Shown: positions 52,516 to 61,470 of the stretch, in pieces
How the letters are laid out: every line of letters begins with the position of its first letter
How positions within the stretch are numbered: position 1 is the stretch's first letter
Origin: Acidithiobacillus_B sp049965315
GTDB taxonomy: Bacteria > Pseudomonadota > Gammaproteobacteria > Acidithiobacillales > Acidithiobacillaceae
DNA length: 64,000 nucleotides
Reading direction: 5' to 3'
Assembly (NCBI RefSeq): GCF_049965315.1
Contig: NZ_JBMFWL010000008.1
Location: 4,698 to 68,697, forward strand
Position numbers and translations under genes: made by a program
The notes under the pieces: generated by a model
What the model was told of the DNA's origin: nothing
Database searches by the model: none
What the model saw: only the letters and a program-made list of their open reading frames with translations

Positions 52516-53856
52516 TCAGAGCAGGTCCAGCCCCGCCTCGCGAAAGCGCTGCAGCTTGTGGCGCAAGGTCCGCGGGCTGATCCCCAGGCGCTGCGCCGCC
52601 AGCGTCCGGGAGCCGGAGCTTTGCGCCAGGGCCTGGGCGATGAGCCCGCGCTCGCTCTGCAAGCGGGCGTCCTCCAAGGCGCTCACCGCACCCTCGTCCG
52701 TCCCCGGTCCCGCCTCCGGGGAAGGTGCCGCTATTCCCAGATGGGCCACGGTGATTTCGCCGCCATTGGCTATGATAACGGCACGTTGCAGGCAATTCTC
52801 CAATTCCCGCACGTTACCCGGCCAGCGCCAGGCCAGCAAGGCATCCTGGGCGGCCTGACTCAGACGGGGGAGAGTGCTGATGCCCAACAAGGGCCCCTGG
52901 CGGCGCAAAAACCGTTGGGCCAGCACCGGGATATCGGCCCGGCGCTCGCGCAGGGGAGGAATATGAATGGGAAAGACATTCAGGCGGTAAAAAAGATCCT
53001 CGCGCAAGCGGCCGCTGCCCACGGCCTCCTGCAAGTCGCGGTTGCTGGTGGCGATGACGCGCAAATCCAGGCGGATACTGCGCCGCCCCCCCACCCGCTC
53101 CAGTTCCCGCTCCTGCAAGACCCGCAGCAATTTGGCCTGGAGGCCGGCGGCCATCTCCGTCACCTCGTCGAGGAGCAGCGTACCCCCTTGGGCCTGCTCG
53201 AACTTGCCGGGGCTGGCCTGGGTAGCACCGGTAAAGGCGCCTTTTTCATGGCCGAAGAGGGTCGCCTCCAGGAGCGACTCGGGTATGGCGGCGCAATTCA
53301 CGGCCACGAAGGGCCCCCGGGCCCGTTGCCCGCATCGATGGATATAGCGCGCCAGGACCTCCTTCCCTACCCCGCTCTCTCCCGTCAGCATCACCGAGGC
53401 GGTGGTGGCGGCCACGCGCCGCGCCAGGTCCAGGGTGGTGACCATGGCGGCAGACTCCGCAACCGGTTCGTCGTCATCCTGACGGCGCGGCTGCGCGTAG
53501 TGTGCCACTTTTTGCAGCAGGAGGTCCGCCGAAAAGGGCTTGACCAGATAGTCCACCGCCCCTCCCTGCAGGGCCATAACCGCCTCCTCAACCGTGCCCC
53601 AGGCCGTCATCATCAGGACCGGCGGGACGCCGCTGCGCGCTCCCAGGGCCCGTAGCAGGGCGTAACCATCCATGGGCGCCATCTGCACGTCGCTGATGAT
53701 CATGTCGAAGGGTGCCGCCGCCAGCATCGCCAGGGCCTCGCCGCCATCATGGGCCCAACGCACGCCATAGCCGTTGTCCTCCAGGGCATCCTGCAGGGCC
53801 CCGGCCAGGGGCTCGTCGTCTTCCACCAAGAGCAGCCGTGGATGGTAACCGGTCAT
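52516..53856 (-). CDS. fleR: sigma-54-dependent response regulator FleR/FlrC
   Basis: Activator of mid-class flagellar genes, 446 residues. The receiver domain has phospho-acceptor Asp56 (MIISDVQMAPMDGY) and the conserved lysine in VDYLVKPF. The AAA+ domain has GESGVGKE and the sigma-54-contacting loop GAFTGA. The C-terminal Fis-type helix-turn-helix reads TLAAQRLGISPRTLRHKL. It overlaps its kinase gene fleS by 4 bases. Confidence 0.95.
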   Translation of the reverse strand: MTGYHPRLLLVEDDEPLAGALQDALEDNGYGVRWAHDGGEALAMLAAAPFDMIISDVQMAPMDGYALLRALGARSGVPPVLMMTAWGTVEEAVMALQGGAVDYLVKPFSADLLLQKVAHYAQPRRQDDDEPVAESAAMVTTLDLARRVAATTASVMLTGESGVGKEVLARYIHRCGQRARGPFVAVNCAAIPESLLEATLFGHEKGAFTGATQASPGKFEQAQGGTLLLDEVTEMAAGLQAKLLRVLQERELERVGGRRSIRLDLRVIATSNRDLQEAVGSGRLREDLFYRLNVFPIHIPPLRERRADIPVLAQRFLRRQGPLLGISTLPRLSQAAQDALLAWRWPGNVRELENCLQRAVIIANGGEITVAHLGIAAPSPEAGPGTDEGAVSALEDARLQSERGLIAQALAQSSGSRTLAAQRLGISPRTLRHKLQRFREAGLDLL

Positions 53857-55064
53857 TTCCTCTCCTTATCTTCATCTTCTGCCAAGGCGCCGCTAGGCAG
53901 GGCATGGGGCGCTTTCCAGATGGGTACCCGCAACACCAGACCCGCCCCTGGGGCAAGCTCCCCGTCGACAACCAGGCTGCCTCCCATGGCCACCACAAAA
54001 TCGCGGGCGATGGCCAGGCCCAGGCCCGTACCGTCGCGCCGGGTGGTGTAGAAGGGCGTGAAGATGCGCTCCTGGTCTGCCGTAGCAATTCCCGGGCCTT
54101 GATCGCGAACCACGATGGCAATCACGTCATCCTCGGGCCCGCGCAAATCCACCGTTACCGTGCTGCCCTCGGGGCTGAATTGCAGGGCGTTGTGCAGCAG
54201 ATTGGCGATCACGCTGACCCAGGCCGCCCGGCTGCCGGACAAAATGAATCCGTTTCCCCAGATCGGGAGCTTCAAAGTGACATTTTTTTGACGAAATAAG
54301 GGATCAAATTCTTGACGCAATTCACCAAAAATTTCCTGCAGCGTCACCGAACCCCCTTCCTGTTCCGCGCCGCGCAAAAAACGCAGCATGGCATCGATGG
54401 TGGCATCCAGATGCTGCAAGCGCTCCATGGCGCGCCGCTGCTGCCGGGCAAAGCGTTCCGCCTCGGCACCAAAGCGCAACTGCGATACCGAGAGCAGGGC
54501 GGCCGCCAGCGGGGTACGCAACTGATGGGCCAGGCCGGCCATGGTGGCGCCCATGGCCGCCAGGCGCTCGCGACGCTGCGCCGACTCCTCCCGGGCATGG
54601 GCGGCCGTCACATCCTGGAGCAGGATGATCTGGCCACTGTCTCCCGGCAGCGCGTTCACGGCCACCGTCAGCCGCAGTTCCAGCCCGTTGGCGGTCTGCA
54701 ATACCCACTCGCCCTTGCCCCCCGCCAGATGGGCGGCGGAGACCTGGCGCCAGTTTTGCCCGCGCAAATCCGCGCCGAGGATACGCAAGGCTTCGGGGTT
54801 CATATCGATGATCCGACCCTGCCCCTCCAGGACCAGAACGGCGCCGGGAAGCATTTCCAGGACCATGGCCAAGCGCTGGCGCATGCGCTCCTTGGCGGCG
54901 AGCTCGTCCGTCAGGCGGGCATTGGCCTGCGCCAACTCGGCATTGAGGCGCCCCACCTCTTCCTGCAAGGCCGCATAGGCCCCCGTCAACTCCCGGGAAG
55001 CCTCGTTGAAGAGGGAAAAGGCCTCCATCAGGGCCGCGGCATCCGGCACCCCGCCGCCCTTCAC
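53853..55064 (-). CDS. fleS: soluble sensor histidine kinase FleS/FlrB
   Basis: Kinase for FleR, 403 residues, without membrane helices. Order: N-terminal coiled coil (20-65), PAS domain (65-150), HisKA with His180 in LAHQLRTPLAAAL, and HATPase domain (NLLHNALQFS, DQGPGIA, GTGLGLAIARDF). A cytoplasmic kinase fits FleS, which is thought to sense assembly state. It overlaps fleQ and fleR by 4 bases each. Confidence 0.94.
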   Translation of the reverse strand: MKGGGVPDAAALMEAFSLFNEASRELTGAYAALQEEVGRLNAELAQANARLTDELAAKERMRQRLAMVLEMLPGAVLVLEGQGRIIDMNPEALRILGADLRGQNWRQVSAAHLAGGKGEWVLQTANGLELRLTVAVNALPGDSGQIILLQDVTAAHAREESAQRRERLAAMGATMAGLAHQLRTPLAAALLSVSQLRFGAEAERFARQQRRAMERLQHLDATIDAMLRFLRGAEQEGGSVTLQEIFGELRQEFDPLFRQKNVTLKLPIWGNGFILSGSRAAWVSVIANLLHNALQFSPEGSTVTVDLRGPEDDVIAIVVRDQGPGIATADQERIFTPFYTTRRDGTGLGLAIARDFVVAMGGSLVVDGELAPGAGLVLRVPIWKAPHALPSGALAEDEDKERK

Positions 55065-56176
55065 CCGCCCAACCCCTCCCGGCGCCCATCACCGGCATAT
55101 TTCTTGAGCTTTTCCACCAGCGTGGTGCGGCGCAAGCCGAGACGCTGGGCGGCCCGCGCCACCACCTGATCGCTCTCGGCCATGGCCTGGGCGATCAAGG
55201 CCCGCTCGATGTCTTCGAGATGGAGCTTGAGATCAAAGGGCCCCGCCGGCAACAGCGCCGGGGGCTCGGCCCAGACCTGCGCGAGGCTGCGCCGCTCATC
55301 GTCCGGATCATCCGCCACGGACGCGGCGGGACGATAGCGGGGTGGCAGATCGGCGACGCCCACCTGCTGTCCGGGATAGAGGATCGTCAGGCGTTCGATG
55401 AGATTTTGCAACTCGCGCACATTGCCCGGCCAGGGATAGGTCTGGAGGGCCTGGTGGATCTCGTCGTTCAAATAGACCCGTTCGCGCCCCTGGGCGCTGA
55501 GGCTGGCGAGGAAATGCTCGGCGAGCAGCGGGACATCCTCGCAGCGGGCCCGCAGGGGCGGCACCTCGATGGGAAAGACATTGAGCCGATAATAGAGATC
55601 TTCCCGAAACAGCCCATCGCCCATGCGCTGCTCCAGATCGCGATGGGTCGCCGCCACGACCCGCACATCGGCGTGGATGGTCTGGCTCCCGCCGACGCGC
55701 TCAAAGCGGCGTTCCTGCAGGATCCGCAGCAGTTTGACCTGCATCTGCGCGCTCATCTCGGCGACCTCGTCGAGGAAGAGCGTACCCCCCTGGGCCAGCT
55801 CGAAACGCCCCTTGCGGCTGACCACCGCGCCGGTGAAGGCGCCCTTTTCGTGACCGAAGAGCTCGCTTTCCATCAGTTCGGCGGGGATGGCGCCGCAGTT
55901 CAGGGCCACAAAGGGCCCCTCCCTGCGGGGCGACAGGCGATGCACGCAACGCGCCACCACCTCCTTGCCCGAACCCGACTCGCCGAGAATGAGCACCGTA
56001 CTGTCCGTCCCGGCCACCCGTTCCGCCAGGCGCGCCACGGCGGCCAGGGCCGCGCTCCGGCCTTGCAGCGCGCAGCAATGGCGGGCAGAAGATTCCGTCT
56101 CTTCAGCGCCGACGGCGCGTTCCAAGGCCGCCGCATTATCCAAGCCAACCCTCCGGCGGCGTTGGCCAGATCCCAT
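55061..56176 (-). CDS. fleQ: sigma-54-dependent flagellar master regulator FleQ/FlrA, short form
   Basis: Enhancer-binding activator expected at the top of the flagellar cascade. The protein has 371 residues against about 490 for P. aeruginosa FleQ. It has the AAA+ domain (Walker A GESGSGKE, GAFTGA loop, FLDEVAEM Walker B) and C-terminal helix-turn-helix (VARAAQRLGLRRTTLVEKL), but only about 35 residues before the AAA+ domain, so the REC-like FleQ domain is missing. c-di-GMP binding cannot be read from sequence with confidence. A TTG 11 codons in, behind GGAGG, is an alternative start. Overlaps fleS by 4 bases. Confidence 0.85.
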   Translation of the reverse strand: MGSGQRRRRVGLDNAAALERAVGAEETESSARHCCALQGRSAALAAVARLAERVAGTDSTVLILGESGSGKEVVARCVHRLSPRREGPFVALNCGAIPAELMESELFGHEKGAFTGAVVSRKGRFELAQGGTLFLDEVAEMSAQMQVKLLRILQERRFERVGGSQTIHADVRVVAATHRDLEQRMGDGLFREDLYYRLNVFPIEVPPLRARCEDVPLLAEHFLASLSAQGRERVYLNDEIHQALQTYPWPGNVRELQNLIERLTILYPGQQVGVADLPPRYRPAASVADDPDDERRSLAQVWAEPPALLPAGPFDLKLHLEDIERALIAQAMAESDQVVARAAQRLGLRRTTLVEKLKKYAGDGRREGLGG

Positions 56177-56331
56177 ACCGTTTCATTTATTATCCCTATT
56201 CATCGCCCGGACTGACGGCCATGGCGGTGGAAGCGCCACGCATCGTGATCATCGCCGTCACTGTTCTTCCCACCCCGATGCCCTCTTCCCGAGGGGGAGG
56301 GCAGCGGGATTGCGCATGGACAACTCTGGCG
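56177..56331. other. intergenic region upstream of fleQ
   Basis: 155 bases separating the fliS/PilZ-like transcript from fleQ. A weak hairpin (GCCCTC...GAGGGC, about 56280-56304) could stop the upstream transcript. AT-rich TAATAAATG read leftward near fleQ may be a -10, but no proper -35 is visible. Confidence 0.4.
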
Positions 56332-56886
56332 CTACCCGGCCGAATCGCTTCTCTGGCGGCTGCGCGCCACTTCACGGCGATGATGACGAAAGATTAGTCG
56401 ATCCAGGCTTTCCTGCACATGCACATCCAGGCGAAAGTGCAATTGGCACCAGACACCCCCCTGGCCGGGGGTACCCGCCTGCATGACGCCGGGGAGGATC
56501 AAGGGCATGGCAATGCGGGGACGCAGGAAAAGCGCCAGACAGCAGCGCTCGCCGACGGCCGGGAAAAGGGTGGGATCATCGCAGCGCCAACGGATGTATT
56601 GACCGCCCAGCACGCAGGGGTAAACGGGCGGAGCGGGCTCCAGGCCCTTGAGTCCGGCGCTGACCAGCAAAAGAAGCAGATCCACCTTGGTCTCCAGCCC
56701 CCCCACGGCCTCCTTGCCCTCTTCCTCTCCACCGGCTGCCTTGTCATCCATCAGGAGCAGGGCGCGCAATAGCGTCCAGTTATCGGCCATCGCCGCCGCC
56801 ATGGCCGATTCGTCTTCGGGCCATGGCGCCGGGCGCAGCGGCAGATTGGCGCGCAAGACCACCGGGTTTTCGTCGAAGTCGTCCAT
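56332..56886 (-). CDS. PilZ-like flagellar accessory protein (tentative)
   Basis: 184 residues, cytosolic, not fully recognised. A central helix ETKVDLLLLLVSAGLKGLEP precedes a strand-rich region (GQYIRWRC, ERCCLALFLRPRIAMPLILPG, GVWCQLHFRLD) and a basic C-terminal helix ESLDRLIFRHHRREVARSR. This pattern resembles atypical PilZ proteins found in gammaproteobacterial flagellar loci. The canonical RxxxR and (D/N)xSxxG c-di-GMP motifs are not clear. It lies between fliS (42-base gap) and fleQ, where fliT sits in Pseudomonas. c-di-GMP control is inference. Confidence 0.55.
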   Translation of the reverse strand: MDDFDENPVVLRANLPLRPAPWPEDESAMAAAMADNWTLLRALLLMDDKAAGGEEEGKEAVGGLETKVDLLLLLVSAGLKGLEPAPPVYPCVLGGQYIRWRCDDPTLFPAVGERCCLALFLRPRIAMPLILPGVMQAGTPGQGGVWCQLHFRLDVHVQESLDRLIFRHHRREVARSRQRSDSAG

Positions 56887-56928
56887 CCTCCCCCCTATGG
56901 GCGGGGAGGCGTTGCGCCAGACGCCGCG

Positions 56929-57306
56929 TCAGGCGCGGTCGAGCAAACCCTGCCAGGCGTCGCGCAAATCCTCCACCACCGGCCGGCAGGCATCCAGTGC
57001 CTGCAGATCATCGAAGATATTGGCCTGCGCCAGATGATTTAGCAAGAATCGATACAGACCGTCGAGGTTGACGGCGATCTCGCCGCCCTGCTCGTAATCC
57101 AGGCTGGCCAAGAGATGGGCGGTGATCTGGTAGGCCTTGTCCATGGACTGGGCCTTGGTGCCGAGATCTCCCGCCAGGATGGCCGTGCGCGCCCGGCGCA
57201 GGTATTCCAGGATCCCTTCCAGCCCCAAGAGGACGAGGCGATCCGTAGATGCCCCCTGGCTGCCCACCTGACGGTAGGCCTGCATGGCCGCTGCTGCTAC
57301 GCTCAT
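56929..57306 (-). CDS. fliS: flagellin export chaperone FliS
   Basis: Binds flagellin C-termini before export. The protein has 125 residues, all helical, with the conserved opening AYRQVG and LVLLGLEGILEYLRRARTAI, followed by KAYQITAHLLASLDYEQGGEIAVNLDGLYRFLL. The ATG at 57306 starts MSVAAAAMQAYRQV as in the family; an upstream extension lies inside fliD. It is 16 bases after fliD. Confidence 0.94.
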   Translation of the reverse strand: MSVAAAAMQAYRQVGSQGASTDRLVLLGLEGILEYLRRARTAILAGDLGTKAQSMDKAYQITAHLLASLDYEQGGEIAVNLDGLYRFLLNHLAQANIFDDLQALDACRPVVEDLRDAWQGLLDRA

Positions 57307-57322
57307 GGAATTTGCTCCTGCA

Positions 57323-59251
57323 TCAACCGCTGGTGGAAGGGGAACCGGTGGAGAAGAAGGCATTGATATATTGCCCCACCGACTGCAACTGCGAGAGCTG
57401 ACTCTGCATGGCGGCAAACTGCTGGGTCAGCAGGGCGGTCTGGTTTTGGGCCGAAAGCTGCAACTGGGCGATCTGGGCGTTGAGGCCGCTGATGGTCTGG
57501 TTCAGGCCATTCTGAGCGGCGGCGACAAAGCCGCTCTGGGTGTTGAGGGACTGGCTGAGGAGGCTGCTCATCTGCTGATAGAGCCCCTGGCTGACGGTCA
57601 CCGTACCGAGATTGCCCGGCGTCTGACCGGTGATCTGCAGTTGCAGGCCCAGGGCTGAACCCGGACCGGTCACCGTCAGGTTTTGACCGGATCCGCTGCT
57701 GCTCTGACCGTTCACCGTTCCGGCCACGTCCGTCCCGGAGGCACTCAGGCTGCTGGTGCCAATGCCCGTACCGCCGCTCCCCGCCGCCACGTTGGAAACC
57801 ACGCTGAAACTCTGGACGCTGCCATAGGCCGTGGACTGCAGCTCCAGGGTGCCGTTGTTGTTGACGGCCTGCAGGCCGGTGACGCTGGCCTGGACAAGGG
57901 TGTCGTTGATGGTGGCGACAATGGCGTTGATGCTGCTGCCCGAGGCGAGATTGACCGCCACCGTGCTGCTGCCGGAAGTGATGCTCAGGGTCTCGTTCTG
58001 GGCGATCCCCCCGGAGGGCACGGCGCTGCTGGCCAGAACCATGGCCTGGGTGGCGGTCTGGGTCACGTTGATGGCATAGGTGCCGGCCTGGGTGGTGCCG
58101 CTGGCGCTGACATACTGGACATTGGCATTGGTGGTGCTGCCCACCTGGCCAAAGAGCCCGGCCACGGTGCTGAAGTTGCTGTTGAGGGCGGTGCTCAAGG
58201 TGCCGGTGTTGAGGGTGATGGTGCCGCTGCTGGTGAGCCCCAGGCCGACACTGCCCAAGGAGTTATAGGCGCTGCCCGACGCCACCCCCACCCCTTGCCC
58301 GGAAATGAGATTCAACAACTGGGTGCGCAGGTTTTGCACCGAGGCGTCTCCCAGGAGCGGTCCGCCCTGCTGGGTGGAGGGATTCCAGGCCGTGAGCTGG
58401 TTGATGGTGGTCATGGTCTGGTTGAAGGCGGTGGTAAAACCCTGCACCGCGCTGACGAATGCGGAGTTGCTCGCCGTCACCTGGATGGTGGCCGAGCCGC
58501 TGGCCTGGAGGAGGTTGAGGCTGACTCCGGGGATGGCCCCCGAGAGGGTGTTGGTACTGCTGCTGATGGCCAGTCCGTTGATGCTGGCGGCGGCGTTCTG
58601 GGCGGCCTGGCTCAGGCTCATGCCCCCCGACGCCCCGCTGCTGTAGCTGAGGCTGCCCAGGCTCCCCGTAGCCCCGCTGACCGCCACGGTAAAGGCGCTG
58701 CCCGAACCGGTATTGTTCCCCGTCAGGGTCAGACGGTAGCCGGTACCATCATAGACGACGGCGGCATTGACGCCGGCGTTGGCATTGTTGATGGCGGCGG
58801 CAATCCCGTTGAGGCTGTTGTTGGTGGAATTGATATTCACATTGGTCACCGCCCCGCTTCCCACCTGCACCTGCAGGGTCCCGGTGCCGATGGCCGTATT
58901 GACCGCGCTGCTGAAATCCTGGGAATAAACGCTTTGGGATTGGGCGAGAACGATATTACCGAGGCTGTAGCTCCCCACCGGGGCATTGGCCGTGACCGTG
59001 GCGTTGACCGCCGAGGTGTTGCTCACCGACACGCTGCGATTATTGGTATTGTCGAGATTCTGCAGGCCCGACAGGGAGGACTGCAGACTGGAGAGGCTGC
59101 TCTGCAGGGTCCCCCAGGCGCTCAGGGTGGTCTGCACCGACTGGCCCTGATTCTGCAGCAGGGTAATGGGTTGCTGATAGGCGGCACTGAGGTTGCTGAT
59201 CAACTGCTGGACATTGATGCCGCTGACCAGGCCCGACAGGGATACCGACAT
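57323..59251 (-). CDS. fliD: flagellar filament cap protein FliD
   Basis: Caps the growing filament and folds incoming flagellin. The protein has 642 residues, longer than the E. coli protein (about 468). Conserved N-terminus GLVSGINVQQLISNLSAAYQQP, Ser/Gly/Ala-rich middle domains with repeated beta-rich segments, and C-terminal coiled coil (LNQTISGLNAQIAQLQ, TQQFAAMQSQLSQLQSVGQYI). GGAGGAG precedes the ATG. It follows flaG by 40 bases. Confidence 0.94.
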   Translation of the reverse strand: MSVSLSGLVSGINVQQLISNLSAAYQQPITLLQNQGQSVQTTLSAWGTLQSSLSSLQSSLSGLQNLDNTNNRSVSVSNTSAVNATVTANAPVGSYSLGNIVLAQSQSVYSQDFSSAVNTAIGTGTLQVQVGSGAVTNVNINSTNNSLNGIAAAINNANAGVNAAVVYDGTGYRLTLTGNNTGSGSAFTVAVSGATGSLGSLSYSSGASGGMSLSQAAQNAAASINGLAISSSTNTLSGAIPGVSLNLLQASGSATIQVTASNSAFVSAVQGFTTAFNQTMTTINQLTAWNPSTQQGGPLLGDASVQNLRTQLLNLISGQGVGVASGSAYNSLGSVGLGLTSSGTITLNTGTLSTALNSNFSTVAGLFGQVGSTTNANVQYVSASGTTQAGTYAINVTQTATQAMVLASSAVPSGGIAQNETLSITSGSSTVAVNLASGSSINAIVATINDTLVQASVTGLQAVNNNGTLELQSTAYGSVQSFSVVSNVAAGSGGTGIGTSSLSASGTDVAGTVNGQSSSGSGQNLTVTGPGSALGLQLQITGQTPGNLGTVTVSQGLYQQMSSLLSQSLNTQSGFVAAAQNGLNQTISGLNAQIAQLQLSAQNQTALLTQQFAAMQSQLSQLQSVGQYINAFFSTGSPSTSG

Positions 59252-59291
59252 GGAAGACTCCTCCGCCCATCACGGGCGCCGATGCTCAAAA

Positions 59292-59675
59292 TCAGGCCTT
59301 GCTGCTCACCACGCTACCCGGCGGGAGCGTCGCGCCGCCCGCACTGCCCTGGGCGCTTTTCACTACTTGATCGGGTGGTGCGTAATATTGAAAAAATACC
59401 TGTTTGGTGACTTTGTCCGATAATTTTACCAGGACCTGACCGGGGTGGCCCCCATTGGGGTCGAGCCCGGCCTGCAGGTCGATGGAGGATTTCTGCGCCA
59501 CCTGATCCTGCAGGGTGCTGATGGCTTTCTGCAAATTTGCCGCCGATACCGCCTTAGCTTCCCCTGATGACGCCGATGCCATGGAGCCGGATGCCGGTGC
59601 TGCTGGCGTGGATGCAGCCCTATTGGCATTGTTGCTGGATGAGGATATGGCCGATGCCAGATGATGAATATCCAT
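59292..59675 (-). CDS. flaG: FlaG family protein
   Basis: 127-residue protein between fliC and fliD, the usual FlaG position. The N-terminal half is Ser/Ala-rich. The C-terminal half reads LQKAISTLQDQVAQKSSIDL, then LVKLSDKVTKQVFFQYYAPPDQV, matching the FlaG core (short beta-strand pair plus helix). FlaG proteins affect filament length in Pseudomonas-like bacteria; the mechanism is unknown. Confidence 0.85.
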   Translation of the reverse strand: MDIHHLASAISSSSNNANRAASTPAAPASGSMASASSGEAKAVSAANLQKAISTLQDQVAQKSSIDLQAGLDPNGGHPGQVLVKLSDKVTKQVFFQYYAPPDQVVKSAQGSAGGATLPPGSVVSSKA

Positions 59676-59696
59676 GACAGCCCCCTATGAATAGAG

Positions 59697-59721
59697 CCCC
59701 TCCCGTTGTTGGCGGGAGGGG
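59697..59721 (-). terminator. hairpin between fliC and flaG
   Basis: Stem CCCCTCCCG/CGGGAGGGG (9 pairs) with a 7-base loop, 15 bases after the fliC stop. No T run follows (CTCTATTC), so it may be an attenuating or mRNA-stabilising hairpin. It could let abundant fliC message accumulate above flaG-fliD. Confidence 0.6.
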
Positions 59722-59736
59722 ATTTGCCGACCTGCG

Positions 59737-61284
59737 TTACGGAATGAGCTTGAGATAGCTCTGCTGCAAGGCATTGGCCTGCGCCAGGGTGGAGATACCC
59801 GCCTGTTGCAGGATCTGGTACTTGGTCAACTGCGAGGTTGCCTGGGCGATGTTGGCATCCTGTACCACCGACTGCGCCGACTGCAGATTGGTCGCCGTCG
59901 TCTGGTCGTTGGAGACCGACGCCTGGATCCGGTTCTGGATGGCACCCAGGGCGCCATTCTGCTGATTCAGGTTGTTGATGGCCTGGTCGAGAATGGAGAT
60001 GGCCTGTTGCGCGCCTTGGGCCGTACTAACGTTGATGTTCGATACTGCGGAGCCAGATAAGGATGCCGCCTGACTACTGAAACCAATGTTGATCGCATTG
60101 CCGATAGCGTAAGACTGGCTGGATTGGAACTGGACAGCGCCCTGAAACAAAACATTGGCCGTACCACTGGAAATCGTTTCGCCAATCTGGGTAGTGGTGT
60201 TTGCGGCCACGGCATACAATGACCCCGTAGATCCAGAAGCAAGTCCCGAAGTACTGGACCCCAAAACGATATTGTTGCCATTGCTCTGGGTCAATACCAG
60301 TTCATTGGTACCATTCACCGTTTGCACATTGGCCGCAATGCCCGTCTGCGCCGAGTTGTTGTTGATCGCTGAAACCAACGAGCTCAAGTCCGGCTGGCCA
60401 TTGCTTCCCTGGGTGACCGTTGCAGAAATGTTGACCTGATTGGTAGGGCTGCCGCTGCTGCCGTTGCTAAGGGTAAAACTATAAGTACCGGTGGTAGCGA
60501 CCAGCGCTACGCTGGTATAACCCTGCGCCGTCACCCCCGTTTGCGACGATGCCGCGTTGACCGCAGCCGCTATATTGGCTGCCGATTCCGTAGCCGTATT
60601 GACATTTACGGAACTAGTGCCGATGGAACCGGAAATAGCCAAGGCTCCAGCGGTAAAATTACCTATTCCCGATGTGCTGACGGTGAAAGCTCCACCCTGT
60701 GCATATCCACCTTGAACAAAAGATCCGCTAGACGTATAGATTGTACCAGCCGTGCTGGTAGAATAGTTACCAATAGCGTTGGTCTTCGCATTGCCCACCG
60801 AGACATTAATGATCTGATTGGCGTTGGCGCCCACTTGGAACTGCGCGCCGGCGAAAGTACCATCCAAAAGATTCTGGCCATTGAACTGGGTCTGGGTGGC
60901 AATGGTCTGCACTTGGGCCAACAACTGGGTGACCACACCCTGCAAGGCCTGACGATCCTGGGCGGTGTTGGAGGCGTTGGCCGCCTGGACAGCAGTGGTG
61001 CGGATCTGCTGGAGCAGACTGGTCTGGTTCTGGATGGCGCCGGTGGCCGTCTGTATCAGGGATACGCCCTGATTGCCGTTGGACACCGCCTGATTCAGGC
61101 CGTTGATCTGGGTCTGGAAGCGCTGGGCGATGGCGTAGCCGGCGGGATTGTCGGCGGGGCCGTTGATCTGCTTGCCCGTGGAGAGCTGCTGCAGATAGGT
61201 GTTGAGGCTGCCCTGGGTGCTGTTGAGGGCGTTGATGGTATTCAACGCGGCGACGTTGGTATTGATGATTCCTGAGAGTGCCAT
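59737..61284 (-). CDS. fliC: flagellin
   Basis: Filament subunit, 515 residues. D0/D1 domains are conserved at both ends (ALSGIINTNVAALNTINALN, GPADNPAGYAIAQRFQTQIN and, at the C-terminus, ANIAQATSQLTKYQILQQAG). The middle 180-400 is variable and rich in Ser, Thr, Asn and Gly, fit for O-glycosylation. The ATG at 61284 is preferred over one at 61290 because AAGGAG then has a 7-base spacing. A sigma-28 promoter lies upstream and a glycosyltransferase gene precedes it. Confidence 0.96.
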   Translation of the reverse strand: MALSGIINTNVAALNTINALNSTQGSLNTYLQQLSTGKQINGPADNPAGYAIAQRFQTQINGLNQAVSNGNQGVSLIQTATGAIQNQTSLLQQIRTTAVQAANASNTAQDRQALQGVVTQLLAQVQTIATQTQFNGQNLLDGTFAGAQFQVGANANQIINVSVGNAKTNAIGNYSTSTAGTIYTSSGSFVQGGYAQGGAFTVSTSGIGNFTAGALAISGSIGTSSVNVNTATESAANIAAAVNAASSQTGVTAQGYTSVALVATTGTYSFTLSNGSSGSPTNQVNISATVTQGSNGQPDLSSLVSAINNNSAQTGIAANVQTVNGTNELVLTQSNGNNIVLGSSTSGLASGSTGSLYAVAANTTTQIGETISSGTANVLFQGAVQFQSSQSYAIGNAINIGFSSQAASLSGSAVSNINVSTAQGAQQAISILDQAINNLNQQNGALGAIQNRIQASVSNDQTTATNLQSAQSVVQDANIAQATSQLTKYQILQQAGISTLAQANALQQSYLKLIP

Positions 61285-61356
61285 GGTCATGCTCCTTTCT
61301 TAGGCGTTTTCGGCATCCTTGCCGTGGATGTGCGTCACGCTGCCCGCACATTCTCT

Positions 61357-61383
61357 ATAACGGCACATTTGCCAAAAACTTTA
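61357..61383 (-). promoter_or_regulatory. sigma-28 (FliA) promoter of fliC
   Basis: Read leftward: TAAAGTTT (61376-61383), an 11-base spacer, then GCCGTTAT (61357-61364). The -35 is perfect and the -10 differs from GCCGATAA by two bases. It lies about 73 bases before the fliC start. Confidence 0.92.
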
Positions 61384-61443
61384 GGGCAGGAAAGAAGCGA
61401 ACCTGGCCAAGGGTAAATCCCCTAGGGGCGGCCCCGACGCAAG

Positions 61444-61470
61444 TCGCGGCCATGGGCCGCTCCTACCGAT
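61444..61470 (-). repeat. REP-like palindromic element, GTAG type, copy 2
   Basis: Identical over 27 bases to 5716-5742 and in the same orientation. On the minus strand its GTAG head supplies the TAG stop codon of the upstream glycosyltransferase (61463-61465), and the hairpin lies directly after it. It may have inserted at the end of this gene and may also act as a 3'-end stabiliser. Confidence 0.7.
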
